A stretch of DNA of 64,000 bases from Epiperipatus broadwayi (Eukaryota; Onychophora; Udeonychophora; Euonychophora; Peripatidae), in the NCBI GenBank assembly GCA_028023455.1, contig JAQFVV010006306.1, positions 4,245,001 through 4,309,000 on the forward strand, written 5' to 3'. The position numbers were made by a program, and so were the translations under genes. Each line of letters opens with the position of its first letter. The stretch's first letter is position 1. Positions 11,913-23,604 of the stretch are shown piece by piece. Under the pieces are notes generated by a model. It searched no databases. It was given only the letters and a program-made list of their open reading frames with translations, and had not been told where the DNA came from.

Positions 11913-14110
11913 AATGCATTGTTACCATATGTTAACCCTGCTACTGCTACTCTCTTTCCATACAATTCTAGTTACATCATATTTATTATATGAAAACACT
12001 GTTAATTTCTTTATCATTCCCTTTATTTTCTTTGCTTCATTTATCAGTTTTTTTCTCCCATTCATCCATGCAATTTCTCTTGTTACTTAAGACAATTCGT
12101 AAATAGTTATTTCTATTCACCACCCTTAACTTTATATTCCCCAATAAAAATTCTTTGTTTCTCTTTCCTTAGTATTAGTCATCATTACTTTTGATTTTTC
12201 TTCACTAAATTTAATCCCCATCTCTTTACCTACTATTGTGCTCAGCATAATTTTCATATCTTCCCTTCTTTCTGTGCACAAGAAGACATCATCTGCCCTC
12301 TATTAATGGTATTTCTATCTCTTTTCTTGTCTCTGCCCTCTATTAATGGTATTTCTATCCCTTTTCTTAGTCATTCTATGGCTCTCTCCGCTTCTCTCAA
12401 ATACAACAAAAACAAAATAGGTGACCTAGGGCATCCTTGCCTTAGCCCCATCCCATTTTTAACTTTAACTGATTCTATACTTCCTAATTGATATGTATAG
12501 TAAGTATTTTCATACAATCTCTTAATAAGATCTATTATTTATTAAACTTACTCATAATCTATTTCTATTTACTCTATCATATGCTTTCTCTATATCTATA
12601 AAAACCATATATAAGTGTTTACCTGTATATCTCACTCATATCCATAAGTTGTGTAATTACAATTAAACTATCTCCTATATGCCTATCCAATTGAAAGCCT
12701 CCTTGCATTTCTCCCACAATTCCATCCATTTTGTTATCCTTCCAGTCACCATATATGTGAAAACTTTATATAACACTGACGTTAACACTTTTGGTCTATA
12801 ATTACTTAACTTTCTATGATTCTTACCCTTTCCTATAAATAGTAACCTTATTCTTGTATTCCTCCAACTATCTGAAAAATCTCTCTTTTGTGGCATCTTA
12901 TTAAAACATGATAATAGGTTTAATTTTGTTCTATGACCCAAATTCTTACCATCTCTGCTGTCCATCCATCTAAACCTCTTGCCTTTCTACTTTTCAATTT
13001 TTTTCCTGCCTCATTCAGTTCATTTTCTGTAAACCTAATATTTCCATTATTATATGTTTTTATGTTTGTTACCACTCTTCCTTCACATCTAACATCTTTT
13101 CTATGTCCATTACATACTTATTTAAAGTTGTCTCTAATTCATCTCTAGAGTTACACTCTATTCCCTTATCATCTAATAATATTTTTCTCTTTCCCTTACA
13201 TTCATTCTTTTAATATATTTCCATTTTTTTTTACTCCCATCTCTATCACTTTTATTAATATCCTCCAACAATTTACTATTTAATTTCATTATCTATTTTG
13301 GCCAACTTCTTTTTCTTTAAATATTTGTCCCATTGAACATTAACATCTTTTTCACTTTCTTTGTTCTTAATAACACATTTACATTCTCTGCATGCTTTTT
13401 CCTCTCTTTTACACTTTTACTATCACTTTTCTATTACTTTTATTCTTCTGAATATTCTCACCTAAAACCCAACACACCAGTTCTTATATTCATCCCCAAC
13501 CAACTCTTCCATGGTTTCTTCAACTCATATTTTATATTCTTCTTATACTTATCTTTCATTCTCCATTCACATCTTTCACTAACCTTTCTACTTTTATTAC
13601 TATTTTCCATCACATTACTAGCCATTTTTATTATAAAGAAATTATGATCGCTATTACATACGCTTTCTTCATTATCAAACACTTTAATTTTCCATACTTT
13701 TTTCATTCCCTATTTCTCTACTAATATATCATCTGTTGTGTGAAATATATTATTTGTAGACTATGTGTATTGTCCCTCATAAATATTTGATAAATTCCCA
13801 ATGCTCAAATTCATTTTCTGACAAAAATTCTTCAAAAGCTGCCCATTCTTGTTATCTATATCATCAATTTCTTCAATATGCCCATTCATATCCCCTATAA
13901 TCATTATTCTCTCCTCCCCCTTTTTTTAACCTCTATATATATTAATTAGGCATTAATATGTGCTACTGTTCCACTCCATTGTAGTTTGACTATTTACAGT
14001 GGCTATATACACTATAGCCAGCATCCATTCTTGTCTTCCTAACCTTATCTCAAACCACAAATGCTCTTTACATTTAACAGTATTTAAATATTTTTTTGAC
14101 AAAAACTCCT
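11913..14110 (-). mobile_element. LINE-2, endonuclease and reverse transcriptase region (dead)
   Basis: On the minus strand this matches LINE-2 at 59.88-61.92 kb. From 14.1 kb downwards: the APE endonuclease middle (IGDMNGHI near 13.89 kb) and end (SDHNFF near 13.65 kb), a linker (13.46-13.70 kb), the start of the reverse transcriptase (12.68-12.97 kb), motif B and the catalytic block, where ADDVFLCTE is intact near 12.28 kb. Several frameshifts and stops and a 42 bp tandem duplication (12298-12380) inactivate it. Plus-strand open frames in this interval are shadows. Confidence 0.8.
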
Positions 14111-14117
14111 ATACCAC

Positions 14118-14745
14118 CAATAAAACTCTCCATAGTAGTGCCACCCAGTGTAAACCAGAGTAATCAATGGATCAAGAAGGCTTGTGCATAAAATCAGTAT
14201 CTAATGCCTACTCATCCAATATTCCCAGATCAGTTTCTAGCCTGTGGCTTTCATCAGTAATGAGTTTTGGATCTGAGAGCAATGTACCTAGATCTTAGAA
14301 TTAATGCAATCCTCCAGCAACCACCTTTCACCCTTTTTAGTTAATTATAAAGCTAAGAGTCTAAAATGAAAACAATGTTTTCATTTTAAGCTCCTTTGCT
14401 TGTATAGTTATATAGATCTCAACCCACTTTAGCATCTATACCTTTTGCGTCTTTGATTCTTACTCATAGTCACCAAAATCCTATTTGGCAGGATTGGTAT
14501 TAAACCACTAAACATCATGTGATAACTATTCTCTATGTTTACACAAGCTGTTATAACTGGTAAAACTCTCCATACAGCAATGCATCCAGTGAAAGATACA
14601 AAATAAAAACTAGTCTGGAGATATTGGATGAGGAGGCATTAGATAGGGATTTTATGTGCATACCTTCTTGCATCAATTTATTATTCTGGTGTGCATTGGA
14701 TGACACTACTGTATGGAGTTTTGCTCATATTTAAATTGTCTATAG
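14118..14745. repeat. Hammerhead family H1, two joined copies
   Basis: The first copy (about 14118-14590) is in minus orientation, from 'aaaactctccata' through the ribozyme to the 'accactaaacatcatgtga' end. A second partial copy in inverted phase follows (about 14500-14745). Ends and internal blocks match copies at 17.5, 26, 34.4, 42 and 45 kb. Confidence 0.75.
14222..14263 (-). ncRNA. Hammerhead ribozyme-like motif, H1
   Basis: CUGAUGA (14257-14251), stem II AGCC/GGCU, GAAA (14237-14234), then CUGAUC with the cleavage base C at 14228. Stem II is intact but differs from other copies by paired changes. Stem I is weak here. Confidence 0.5.
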
Positions 14746-15670
14746 TGAAATAGAAATTTTACTTACATTTTAGATAATGCACTTGAAAAAAAAATGAAAT
14801 TGAATTGTTATCACGTGGTTGTACGTAATACCAATAAATATAGTAATCTTTAATCAAATTTAAAGTTTATATCTGAGACAAAAATGTTTGACAATTTCTA
14901 GCTTCATAAATGATTAGGAATAATTATTAATGATTTGTCTAAAGAGGATTTTGTCAAATGTGTGAGAAAAAGAACAATGCCAATTGTAGATTAAATTTTA
15001 GAACTTTAATTAAATGTTACTCAATCATTCAAGTTAGCTGTTGGGGCTACCATTAGGCTGTATGGGTGGCAGATAATAGAATGACTTTCAGATATGTGGA
15101 TTAACTGTAAATAATGGATAAATAGTGTTGAATCAAGAGTACTTTCTGCTGCCGTATAGGATAGGATATTGGTTTATCAAAGGTTAAATACTGTTTCTGA
15201 CAGTATTTTCAGTCCCTTTTCCTTCTTCAGTAACATAAGTTAGTGCAGGACCTTAACATCACGAATCTCTTGTACTAACTGCGACAATGGGATTATATGT
15301 TTATGAAATTACATTTTTGTCCTTTAGCTAACTACACCAGCATTTCTGACAATGTATTTTCTTTATTATTATTTTTTTAGTTTAGCCCTTAAGAATTAAG
15401 AAAAATAATGATAGGAGCAGGTGTAGTAGGCAGTCCATCTTAGTTGACATATTTGCTCAAGATAATACACTTGCTAATGAGTTGATAAGCAAAAGTTATA
15501 TTTAGATAGTCTGTTTAAGAATCTCACTGCCTCCTACATAGATAATATGAGGAATTCTCCTGCCTATTATGAGAGTATTAGGAACCTAGAAAATGTGATT
15601 TAAAAGTGGCATGTCCTATATATTCTGGCTAAGTTGTTTACGCCGGATGGATTATTCATTGAAATGATAA
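14746..15670. other. AT-rich DNA, no gene seen
   Basis: No recognisable coding or repeat signal. Confidence 0.4.
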
Positions 15671-15674
15671 TCAA

Positions 15675-15870
15675 ATGACTAAACATCACTTGATCACCAC
15701 ACAAGCTGTTTACACAGAGGCTAAATTCACTATACAGTAGAGCAATTCAGTGCAAGCCAGAGTAATCAATGGATGGAAGAAGGTTTTTACATAAAATCCC
15801 TATCTAGTGCCTACTCATCCAATATCCTAAGACTAGTTTCTATGGCTTGCATTTAGCCTCTGTTAAAAAT
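15675..15870 (-). repeat. Short copy of family H1, ribozyme mostly lost
   Basis: It begins like the other H1 ends (CTAAACATCACTTGATCACC) and includes ACTAGTTTCTATGGCTTGC, the GAAA/stem III side of the ribozyme. The CUGAUGA side is missing. Confidence 0.7.
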
Positions 15871-17542
15871 GGTAATTGTGGTAAAGCTGGAGGCAATATA
15901 ATAGTAAAGGTCAGTATTATAATTGTAATTTTTTTTTCTCATATACTGATAATTGGAATTTTACTTGATATAAACATTTAAAGACCAAATTGGAGGACAT
16001 CACTGGTAGCATAAATGTTAAGATTTAAAGTTTAAAAAAACAGATAGATGCTAACATTTTTTTTTTTGGGAAGGAAAGATCAACAAATGAAAAAAGAATA
16101 CATGGTATTGGATTTGATGTAAGGTCTAATTTAGTATCTTCAATTCTTGAAAATTTCTCATATGAACAAAAGGCTAATGGCATTTAAACTTGGCTTGCAC
16201 AATGGAACCAGTGTTCATTTTACTAATGCACATTCCCCAATATTAGATTCTGGAACTCTGAGAAAGTTTTTATTCATTACTGATTTTTTTTTCCTTTTTT
16301 GGAACTTTACTGCAAATGGTTTGGACAAAAGTTGTTGGAAATAACAGCAGTATTGGTTCTGTCAATTCAAATAGTCTACCATTATTAAATTGTTGTACAA
16401 CATGTAGAATTTACCATCATAAACACTTTGTTTAAACAGATAAGTCATAAAGGAACATGAATGCACCTATTCTCAAAACATTGCCACCTAGTAGATTACA
16501 TTATAGTTAGGAATTGGAATGTGTCCATATTATGTGAGCCCTTCACAAAGTGTAGATTGTAGGACTCATCAGAAATTAGTACACCCCAAGATTAAAATGA
16601 TTAACAGTTGTACTAAAAAATAGACCCTATTTTTGTCATATTCATAAGAATTAAATTTCAAGAGCTATTAAACACAAAAATTACTAATATGAACTTTCTG
16701 GATTGACATGGAATTCTCTTAAGGAATGTGTTATGGATACAAATATATTCTTGGTTGTAGTAAAAAAAAGAATTGTGACTATTTTTCTGATAATGATCTT
16801 ACAAGGAAAAGAAATGGCATTTTTTGCTTGGCATTCGCTATAAACATAGAGATTTAAAGCCATTCAATGGTCATCAAGAAGGCTTAAAAATGATTGGTGT
16901 ATTAAAACTACAAAGGAAATAGATGTATAAGCACATCATGGTCACTTTAGATCTTTTTTTTAATGCACTGAGAGTAACTTATGGAGCTAAGAAATGATAT
17001 CCTTTTAAATCCAGCAATAGTAATTTTTTAATATGAAAATAGTAATATTTTGAACAGGTGGAAGAAAAATTTTGATCATCTTTTGAATAATGATACAAAA
17101 ATTGAAATAAGTTTAAATCTATTTTATATATTCATTTAAATTCTGTAGCACATTCTGATGAGATATCAAGAGAAGTTTCTAAATATAGGGGTGATATATA
17201 AGCTTCAGAAGTATTATAGACCTATGATCCTGTTATCTAATCTCAAAGATATTTCTACTGTTCCAATTTTATTTTTTTATAAAGAGACTAAACAAGATTA
17301 CTGTTATTATCATGAAATATTATCCATTACAGGAAAGGTACTTTCAAGGATTTTATTGAATGTCATAGATGAATGGTTATAGGAACTATGTAGTTTTAAA
17401 GAACCAAAAGCACTATTGTCATGGTTAAATGCCAGGTAAGCACAAGAAAAGTATTGGAACATGATTTATATATTGGTTTTCAATGATTTTATCAAGGCAT
17501 TTGATTCAATTAGTTGAAAACATCTATGGTTGTTTGGAATTA

Positions 17543-18071
17543 AAACAGGCAAAACTCACTACACGTATTGCCACACACAGCAAGCTAGAGTAATCAATGG
17601 ATTCCAGAAGGCTTGTGCATAAAATCCCCATCTAGTGCCTATTCATCCAATATCCCCAGACTAGTTTCTGGCTTGTGGCCTTCATCAGTGAGGAGCCTTG
17701 GATCTGAGAGCCCTGCACCTAGATCTTAGTATCTAATGTAACCCTCCAGCGACCACCTTTTATCTCCATTTAACTACAAAACTATGAGTCTTAAACTGAA
17801 AATATATTAATGTTTTCAATTCAAGCCCATTAGCTTATGTAGTCATATGGGTCTGAACCCAGTTCATTACCCATACATTTTGGTTCTTTAATAACCATAG
17901 CCATCACTATCCTGTTAGGCAGGATTGGTTTTAAGCCAATAAATGTCACATGAACACCTCTGTGTCCATTGATTACTCTAGCTTGCTGTGTGTGGCAATA
18001 CATGTAGTGAGTTCTGCCTGTTTTAACAACAGTTATACACAAGCATAAGAGATGGTGGTCATGTGATGTTA
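17543..18071. repeat. Family H1 insertion in LINE-3, 10 bp target duplication
   Basis: Flanked by TTTGGAATTA on both sides (17533-17542 and 18072-18081). A ~60 bp inverted pair (about 17545-17602 and 17958-18025) contains AGAGTAATCAATGGA. Between them, in minus orientation, is the H1 body with its ribozyme. It interrupts the LINE-3 reverse transcriptase, so it is younger than that LINE copy. Confidence 0.9.
17653..17694 (-). ncRNA. Hammerhead ribozyme, H1, well preserved
   Basis: CUGAUGA (17688-17682), stem II GGC/GCC with an A.A at its base, GAAA, palindromic stem III ACUAGU, cleavage base C at 17659. Stem I pairs CUCCUCA with UGGGGA (one G.U) and, beyond a small internal loop, AUCCAA with UUGGAU. 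Confidence 0.75.
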
Positions 18072-19375
18072 TTTGGAATTACTTGTTTGTCTATTGAAAT
18101 TTATTCAATATACTGTTTCTTCGTGGAATGATAGGAAAAGTGCTATTACTAAGGTATGAAATCCAAGGCAATTGAAATAAATACTGGTTTTAAACACGGA
18201 AATGTACTTCAATTTTATTTCCAGTTTTTATGATCGTAGTTTTTGGAATTGTGACCAAAATATAATTTAAATTGCTGGACCTTTTAATTTGAATTGATTT
18301 CAAGCAAAAGCAATAACTTCATCATCTTGGATTCTGAATTTACAGTTCACTGGCGACTGATATTTTTTTCAGTTTAAAAGACAATCTACACAATATATTT
18401 AATGTTTGAATACCACATATAAAGACTTTGTTTTAATAATTAATGTTCAAAGAACTCAAAGCTCTTTATCAATCAGTGATGGGAAAAAATTCTGAGCAAC
18501 TTTTGGCCTGGATGATTATCAACTTGATAATATAATCCAATTCAAATATCTTTATAGTTTATAAGTGAAATGGTGATCAAAGATGATGAGGTACAGCACA
18601 AGGTCTGGCATGCTATTGCTTCTTTTACCAAATTAAAAGGTATTAAAGAACTTGTGTAACCTAATTTATCATATAAACGTGAAACATGGACATCCTGTGA
18701 CCACAACATAATACTATTAGAAGTCTCACATAAAAATGTTCTGCAAAATTTAAGTAAGATAATGGAAAGATCAAGATCACAAGACATCAATAAGTTGTCA
18801 AGATCACAAGACATCAATAAGTTCTTCAACTTGTTGGATATGTTACTCTGAGTCCACTGTTGTGATATCATACCATTTGATTTAGACACATGAAGCAAAT
18901 GAACTATACAAGATTTTCTAAAAGAGAGTTTTATAGTGAATTTGAACTTGTTATTGCAGGAGAGATAGAATCCAAAGTCATTTATAAGAATTATAGAGAT
19001 TTTAAGGAAATACAATATTGATCTTTTTTAATTGGAAAGTCATAGGTTAATGCATTGGAGAGCTACAATTGGTATAGAAGTATTTTAGAAAAGTTTTCTA
19101 TAGAAAAAGTTACAAAACTGCATCGGAAAATATCAGAAGTGGACCAGCATGTTCTGCATGCAAACATATTTGTTTCTCACAGTGGTTTAGATAATTATTG
19201 CAAAACCATCTCCAGAATAGTTTTTTTTTTATCTTATGGAGTTGAAATAGCAGTTCTTGTTTGCAAGTGTCTGTTGATATTATGGATAATAAAAATTAGC
19301 ATTTTTTTATCTCATGGAGTTGCAAGAGGCTGTTGCTGCTATGGATAATAAAAATTAGTGAAACATGGCTTTCGT

Positions 19376-20150
19376 AGATAATAAATAACATAGGCAACCA
19401 TTTTTTGAGCAGAATGAGGACCATAATTATAAGGTTAAGAAATGAAAATAAAAGATGGATGAGTTTCTAGAAATGGAAGATACAGGCAAACAGAAAATAA
19501 TAATAGGACAAACTAAAAATCGATGGTTAATCTTGTAGAAACTTTACTTAATTGCCATAATCTAAAGTCAAGAAATCCAAAATAAAATGCAGTGTTTAAT
19601 TCCAGTAGCATTAGAAGGCTAATAAAAATAGCTTCAAGCTGTTGAGCAGCTTAAAGAAAAAAGAAAACTTTTAAAAAGGAAAAAAAATAGCTTTCCTTAT
19701 TTTGAAATTAATAATAACCCATCTGGGTTGTAAATTATTTTAATTTCATTTAATTTATTATTGTTTTTTGTTTTTAAATGCTTTTATTGATTTTGAAAAA
19801 TCTGTTTGTTTGTTAACTTTTGACCTTTTTCAAGTTAGAATTAAATTTTAAAATCAAGGTTTAATATATTCAAATTCAATAGAATTGCTTGAAAATTGAT
19901 ATATAATTAAATTATATCACATTAATCCATTTGAAACACTTATCTTTTCAGTGTGTCAACTAGTTTGATAGATAGGGAACAGAGGGAGGGGAAAATATGT
20001 ATTGCATTTAACAATTATTCTTGGAATTTTCATTGGTTTAAATAATGGTCATAAGAAGATAGTTTTAATTTTTTCTTTCAATTTAATATTGTTAAAACTA
20101 TTTTAAATTCTTAATGTCTATATATACATATTTAGTATGTGCACATAATT
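19376..20150. other. AT-rich DNA, no gene seen
   Basis: No coding signal. It may be the untranslated tail or flank of LINE-3. Confidence 0.35.
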
Positions 20151-20425
20151 ATATATGTTTAATAAATCAGTAATTAAAGAGAAAGGATTTCCACCTTTAA
20201 TATATGTGTTGTACAATCTTATAATAGCTCAATAATGCCATGTTAGGTACTGAATATACTCTCAAACACGATAGATTTTTTTAAAGATAAGAGTGGCTTC
20301 TTATCTTTAAACCTACATTCTAGTTATATAGGTTAATCTAAAGCATCAGTTTGAGAGCATGAAGATATTTATTCATTCACTTTTACATCCATTTTTTTCA
20401 TATATTAACATTCACTAAATTTTTC
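20150..20425 (+). repeat. Family A arm, first copy
   Basis: Direct copy of 20495-20770, sharing CCTTTAATATATG, TAATAGCTCAAT, the AAGATAAGAGTGG-like hairpin and TTTTACATCCAT. It stands alone outside the larger hairpin. Confidence 0.75.
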
Positions 20426-20772
20426 AATTTACTTCATGTTAATATTATGAATTATCAGCAACTATGTAATATTCAATATTATTTACTAAGCACAGAGATC
20501 ATGTTATTAAAGACAAAAAATTTACACCTTTAATATATGCTCTGTACTAATCTTTATAATAGCTCAATGATGCCATGTTGAGTACTATGGATACTCTCAA
20601 ACTCAAACACATAAGATTGAGAGTTTTTTTTAGAGATAAGGATGGCCATCTTATCTTTAAACCTACATCCTAATTATTTAGGCCAATCTAAAGCATCACA
20701 GTATGAGAGTGTGAAGATATTTCTTTGTACACTTTTACATCCATTATTTTCCTTCATATATTAACATTTGCG

Positions 20773-21750
20773 AACAAGCTGTTAAAATAGTAGCAAAAAT
20801 GCCACTTAGTGCAAGTTCTAGTAATCAATAGTAGCTAGAAGATTGTGCATTTTAACCTTATCCAATGCCTTCTCATCCAATATACCCAGGTTGTATGGCT
20901 TCCATCAATGAAGATCTGGGAACAATGCACCTGGGTCTTTGAATCTAATGCACTGCTACAGCTTCCATCTTTATTGATTACTAGAGTTTGCACTAAGTGG
21001 ACTAGATGAAAGTATTATGTTAGAAAAATTTCTTAAACATTTTAAAAGCTTGTATAAACATAAGAAAAGGTGGTACATGTGATGTTTTAATGGTTTATTA
21101 CCAATCATAACCAAAACATAATGATGAGTAAAATTATTGAAAATCCAAAGACACCAAAATACATAGATACTGAAGTGGATTCATATTTGTATGACTATAC
21201 AAGAAAATTATCTTAAATTAAAAACAATACTTATCCAATAAGTGTATTGAATGTCTTTAGAAAAATTTAATTTTTATTTAAATATTCCCAATACATTTGA
21301 CTGTTAGTAATAGCACATTAAACAGGTTAGTATATGCACAACATTTTGAGTGATATTATTCTCCCCACTTCTTCGGGTGTTGCTGGCCTGATCAATGACA
21401 GTACTAGCATGGGATTCGAACCTGGACCCTTAGATTCTTAAATATTGAATTTTAAAGTAATGCTCTAACCAACTCTGAATCGGGGGGGGGGGTGCATTGG
21501 ATCCAAATATCCAGGTGCACTGCTTACAGATTTATGGATCTTTATTGATGGAAGCCATAAGCTACAAACTAGTTTGGGAATCTTGGATAAGAAAGCACTG
21601 GACAATATTCAAATGCACAATATTCTTGCACTAGGTGGCATTATTGTGTGGAAAAATTTGCTACCATTTTAACAGCTTGTATAAACATAAGAAAAAGTGG
21701 TCATGTGATGTCTTAATGGTTTAATACATTTCAAATTCTCAATCATACAG
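20773..21750. repeat. Degenerate family H1 copy inside family A
   Basis: H1 ends and body are recognisable on both sides of the tRNA-headed repeat. Two decayed ribozyme remnants occur: 20885-20925 (minus) and 21553-21592 (plus, UUGAUGG for the core and CAAA for GAAA). Both have lost essential bases. Confidence 0.7.
21240..21492 (-). repeat. tRNA-headed repeat related to PLE terminal repeat
   Basis: On the minus strand a B box GGTTCGAATCC is followed by TAGTACTGTCA. The A-box end is truncated at a G10 tract (21481-21490). The remainder matches the PLE terminal repeats at 56.7 and 59.5 kb, including TTGAATGTCTTTAGAAAA-like and CAGGTTAGTATATGCAC blocks. The hammerhead-like core is degenerate (CCGAAGA). 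Confidence 0.75.
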
Positions 21751-22267
21751 TGTTATATAATGCTAGAAAAAATAATACTGTCTTCATTAAACCAACAATT
21801 TTTTGGTTTTTAATATTAACATTATTTTTAGAACATTACTTGATAGTATGTTCCACAACAGAAAAATCTCAACTTCCCTTGGCATCAATTTCTCCTGATA
21901 ACTGTGATCAACAAAAAAAATTTGAATAATTCGTAATATTAACACAGTAAATTTTAAAAAATTGTGAATGTTAATATGTGAAAGAAAATACTGGATGTAA
22001 AAGTATATAAAGAAATATCTTCACATTTTCAAACTGAGATGCCTTAGATTGCCTATATAACAGAATTTAGGTTCAAATATAAGATGGCCGTTCTTATCTT
22101 TAAAAAAGTCTCTACCTTGGGTTTGAGAGTATCCTCAGTACTCAATGTGATATCGTTGAGCTATGATAAGATCAGTACAGTGCATATATTAAAGGTAGGA
22201 ATTCTTTCTTTTTAATTAAGTATGATCTTTGCGCTTAATAAATACTACTGAATAATAAATAAATCAG

Positions 22268-23173
22268 GGTAATCTTGACTATTAGCGGTCTTGACATTTC
22301 GCCCTCTATTTTTAAAAAACTGAACTACATTTTTTTTCCTACTAAATGTATCTAACTATACTAAGTGTATCTAACTATAAATAAACTATATCTAAGTATA
22401 AATGTTAATAAAAAAGAATTTTAAAAAATTTACATTTTTATGCGTAGTTTTGACTTGTAAATCAAGAAACATTTTTGTGAGCCTCTTTCTATCCCACCGA
22501 ACACCCAATGGCCTTCTCTGATTGCCCCTCTGTGGTATTTTCGATGGAAGAAGTATGACTCATCTATCTCCACTATCCGTGGTTCACCACTCGTTCGCTA
22601 ACCTCAGTCTCGCGAGCAATAAAGTGAATTGGCAAATTATTCGACCAGCTAATGCTATATGAACAATGGTGTTCAAAGACAGATGGCTTCAGAAAAAAAT
22701 GAGCCACTTATTGATGTATGTTGGTGACACATTTTGCATTGCCATCTAACACCATCTATGCTGTCCGAATATTTTACCAGCGAATACTTTGCATCGCAGA
22801 CATAGCATGCTATTCTTTAACAAATGCCTCCTGGCCAACCACTTCATGGTCAATTCCGCAGTTTGAAATTGTTCTAGCAGGTGACAAGTATTCCATCTTT
22901 CTGCCAGAACATCCTCAACATCCACAATTTCATTTGGAGGAACTAAAGAAGTGATAGAAACTCTATCTGCCATTTAGTTAGATATACTTTGCAATTACAT
23001 AGTGAGAATAATGTCAAATGTAAGTTTTTTAAAATTCTTTTTTATTAACATTTATGCTTAGATATAGTTAGATACACTTAGTATAGTTAGATACATTTAG
23101 TAGGAAAAAAATGTAGTTCAGTTTTTCAAAAATAGAGGGCGAAATGTTGAGAACGCTAACAGTCAAGATTACC
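22268..23173 (-). mobile_element. Merlin-type DNA transposon (degenerate)
   Basis: Long inverted ends, about 22268-22440 and 23005-23173, start GGTAATCTTGACT and contain ACATTTCGCCCTCTA. The flanks ATAAATCA and ATAAATCG are consistent with an ~8 bp target duplication, offset by one base on the left. Merlin elements typically duplicate 8-9 bp. The interior encodes a decayed ISXO2/IS1016-type transposase. Confidence 0.85.
22446..22973 (-). pseudogene. ISXO2-like (Merlin) transposase remnant
   Basis: The N-terminal part (22746-22973) reads MADRVSITSLV with a CxxC pair (MLCLRCK), as in the zinc-binding start of this family. Further down come the DDE-domain block VEIDESYFFHRKYHRG and REGHWVFGGIERGSQKC, containing the first catalytic aspartate, near 22.48-22.57 kb. 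Stops and frameshifts occur between these blocks, and the middle is degraded. The protein ends soon after the ERG block inside the terminal repeat, so the rest of the catalytic domain is missing. The plus-strand open frame at 22718-22954 is a shadow. Confidence 0.8.
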
Positions 23174-23174
23174 A

Positions 23175-23604
23175 TAAATCGTGTAACTACGTTTGCTATT
23201 TAAAATTGTTTTAACAGTTTTTATTTTAAAACAATTGTTAAAAAAAACCCAGCTTAATTAGAAAACTCTTACTATTTTAAAATGATCGCGAAAAGTTAAA
23301 AAAACAAAACTCAGATAATTTTTTAAAACAATGATCGCGAATTTTCTTTTTTGGAAATTTTTTTAAAAACAACTATTTTAAAATAGAAATAAAAACTGTC
23401 AAACAATTTTAAATATAAAACTTAGTTTCTGATTTATAATACATATATAATTATGTACATATATTTAATATATACATATTTTTTGTATATAAGTCATTAG
23501 ATATTTCTTACGTCCAGAAATTAAGCCAATCCCAATTTTTCATAAGTTCTAATGATATATATATATATTAACTATAAGTGTCCAGCCAATTTAAAGAACA
23601 ATAC
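23175..23604. other. AT-rich DNA, nothing recognised
   Basis: It contains several AACAATTTTAAAA-type inverted fragments, but no element boundary was found. Confidence 0.35.

Larger units (their letters stand above)
15985..19375 (+). mobile_element. LINE-3, CR1/Jockey-like, endonuclease to zinc finger, highly decayed
   Basis: Frames are broken throughout but the order of domains is readable. The APE endonuclease lies near 16.04-16.40 kb (KRIHGIGFDVRSNL, then MNKRLMAFKLGLHNG). Reverse transcriptase starts near 17.2 kb (YYRPMILLSNLKD, GKVLSRILLNVIDEWL), with motif A near 17.5 kb (NDFIKAFDSI). Past the insertion at 17543-18071 come a motif B-like segment (TGFKHGNVLQF) and PFNLNxFQAKA. A C-terminal domain near 18.6 kb contains KRETWTS, and the end carries a C2H2-like HVLHANIFVSHSGLDNY segment (19.14-19.21 kb). 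No intact catalytic box is visible. Tandem duplications at 18776-18828 and 19229-19350 add to the decay. Confidence 0.75.
20490..22262. mobile_element. Family A hairpin element, arms ~270 bp, with nested insertions
   Basis: The left arm (20495-20772) and right arm (about 21960-22255) are inverted copies. Both include the motif running from 'ttttacatcca' to 'cctttaatatatg'. The interior is an H1 element (20773-21750), itself split by a tRNA-headed repeat (21240-21492). The three layers give an insertion order: A, then H1, then the tRNA-headed repeat. No coding sequence is present. Confidence 0.75.

Noticed and set aside
13333-13647. 104-codon Phe-rich frame as a membrane protein
   Set aside because: Antisense shadow of the purine-rich LINE-2 coding strand.
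16147-16344. 65-codon plus-strand frame as a host gene
   Set aside because: It is the endonuclease segment of LINE-3 (NKRLMAFKLGLHNG) and breaks at once on both sides.
18542-19015. 157-codon minus-strand frame as a gene
   Set aside because: It is antisense to LINE-3 and includes its 26 bp tandem duplication.
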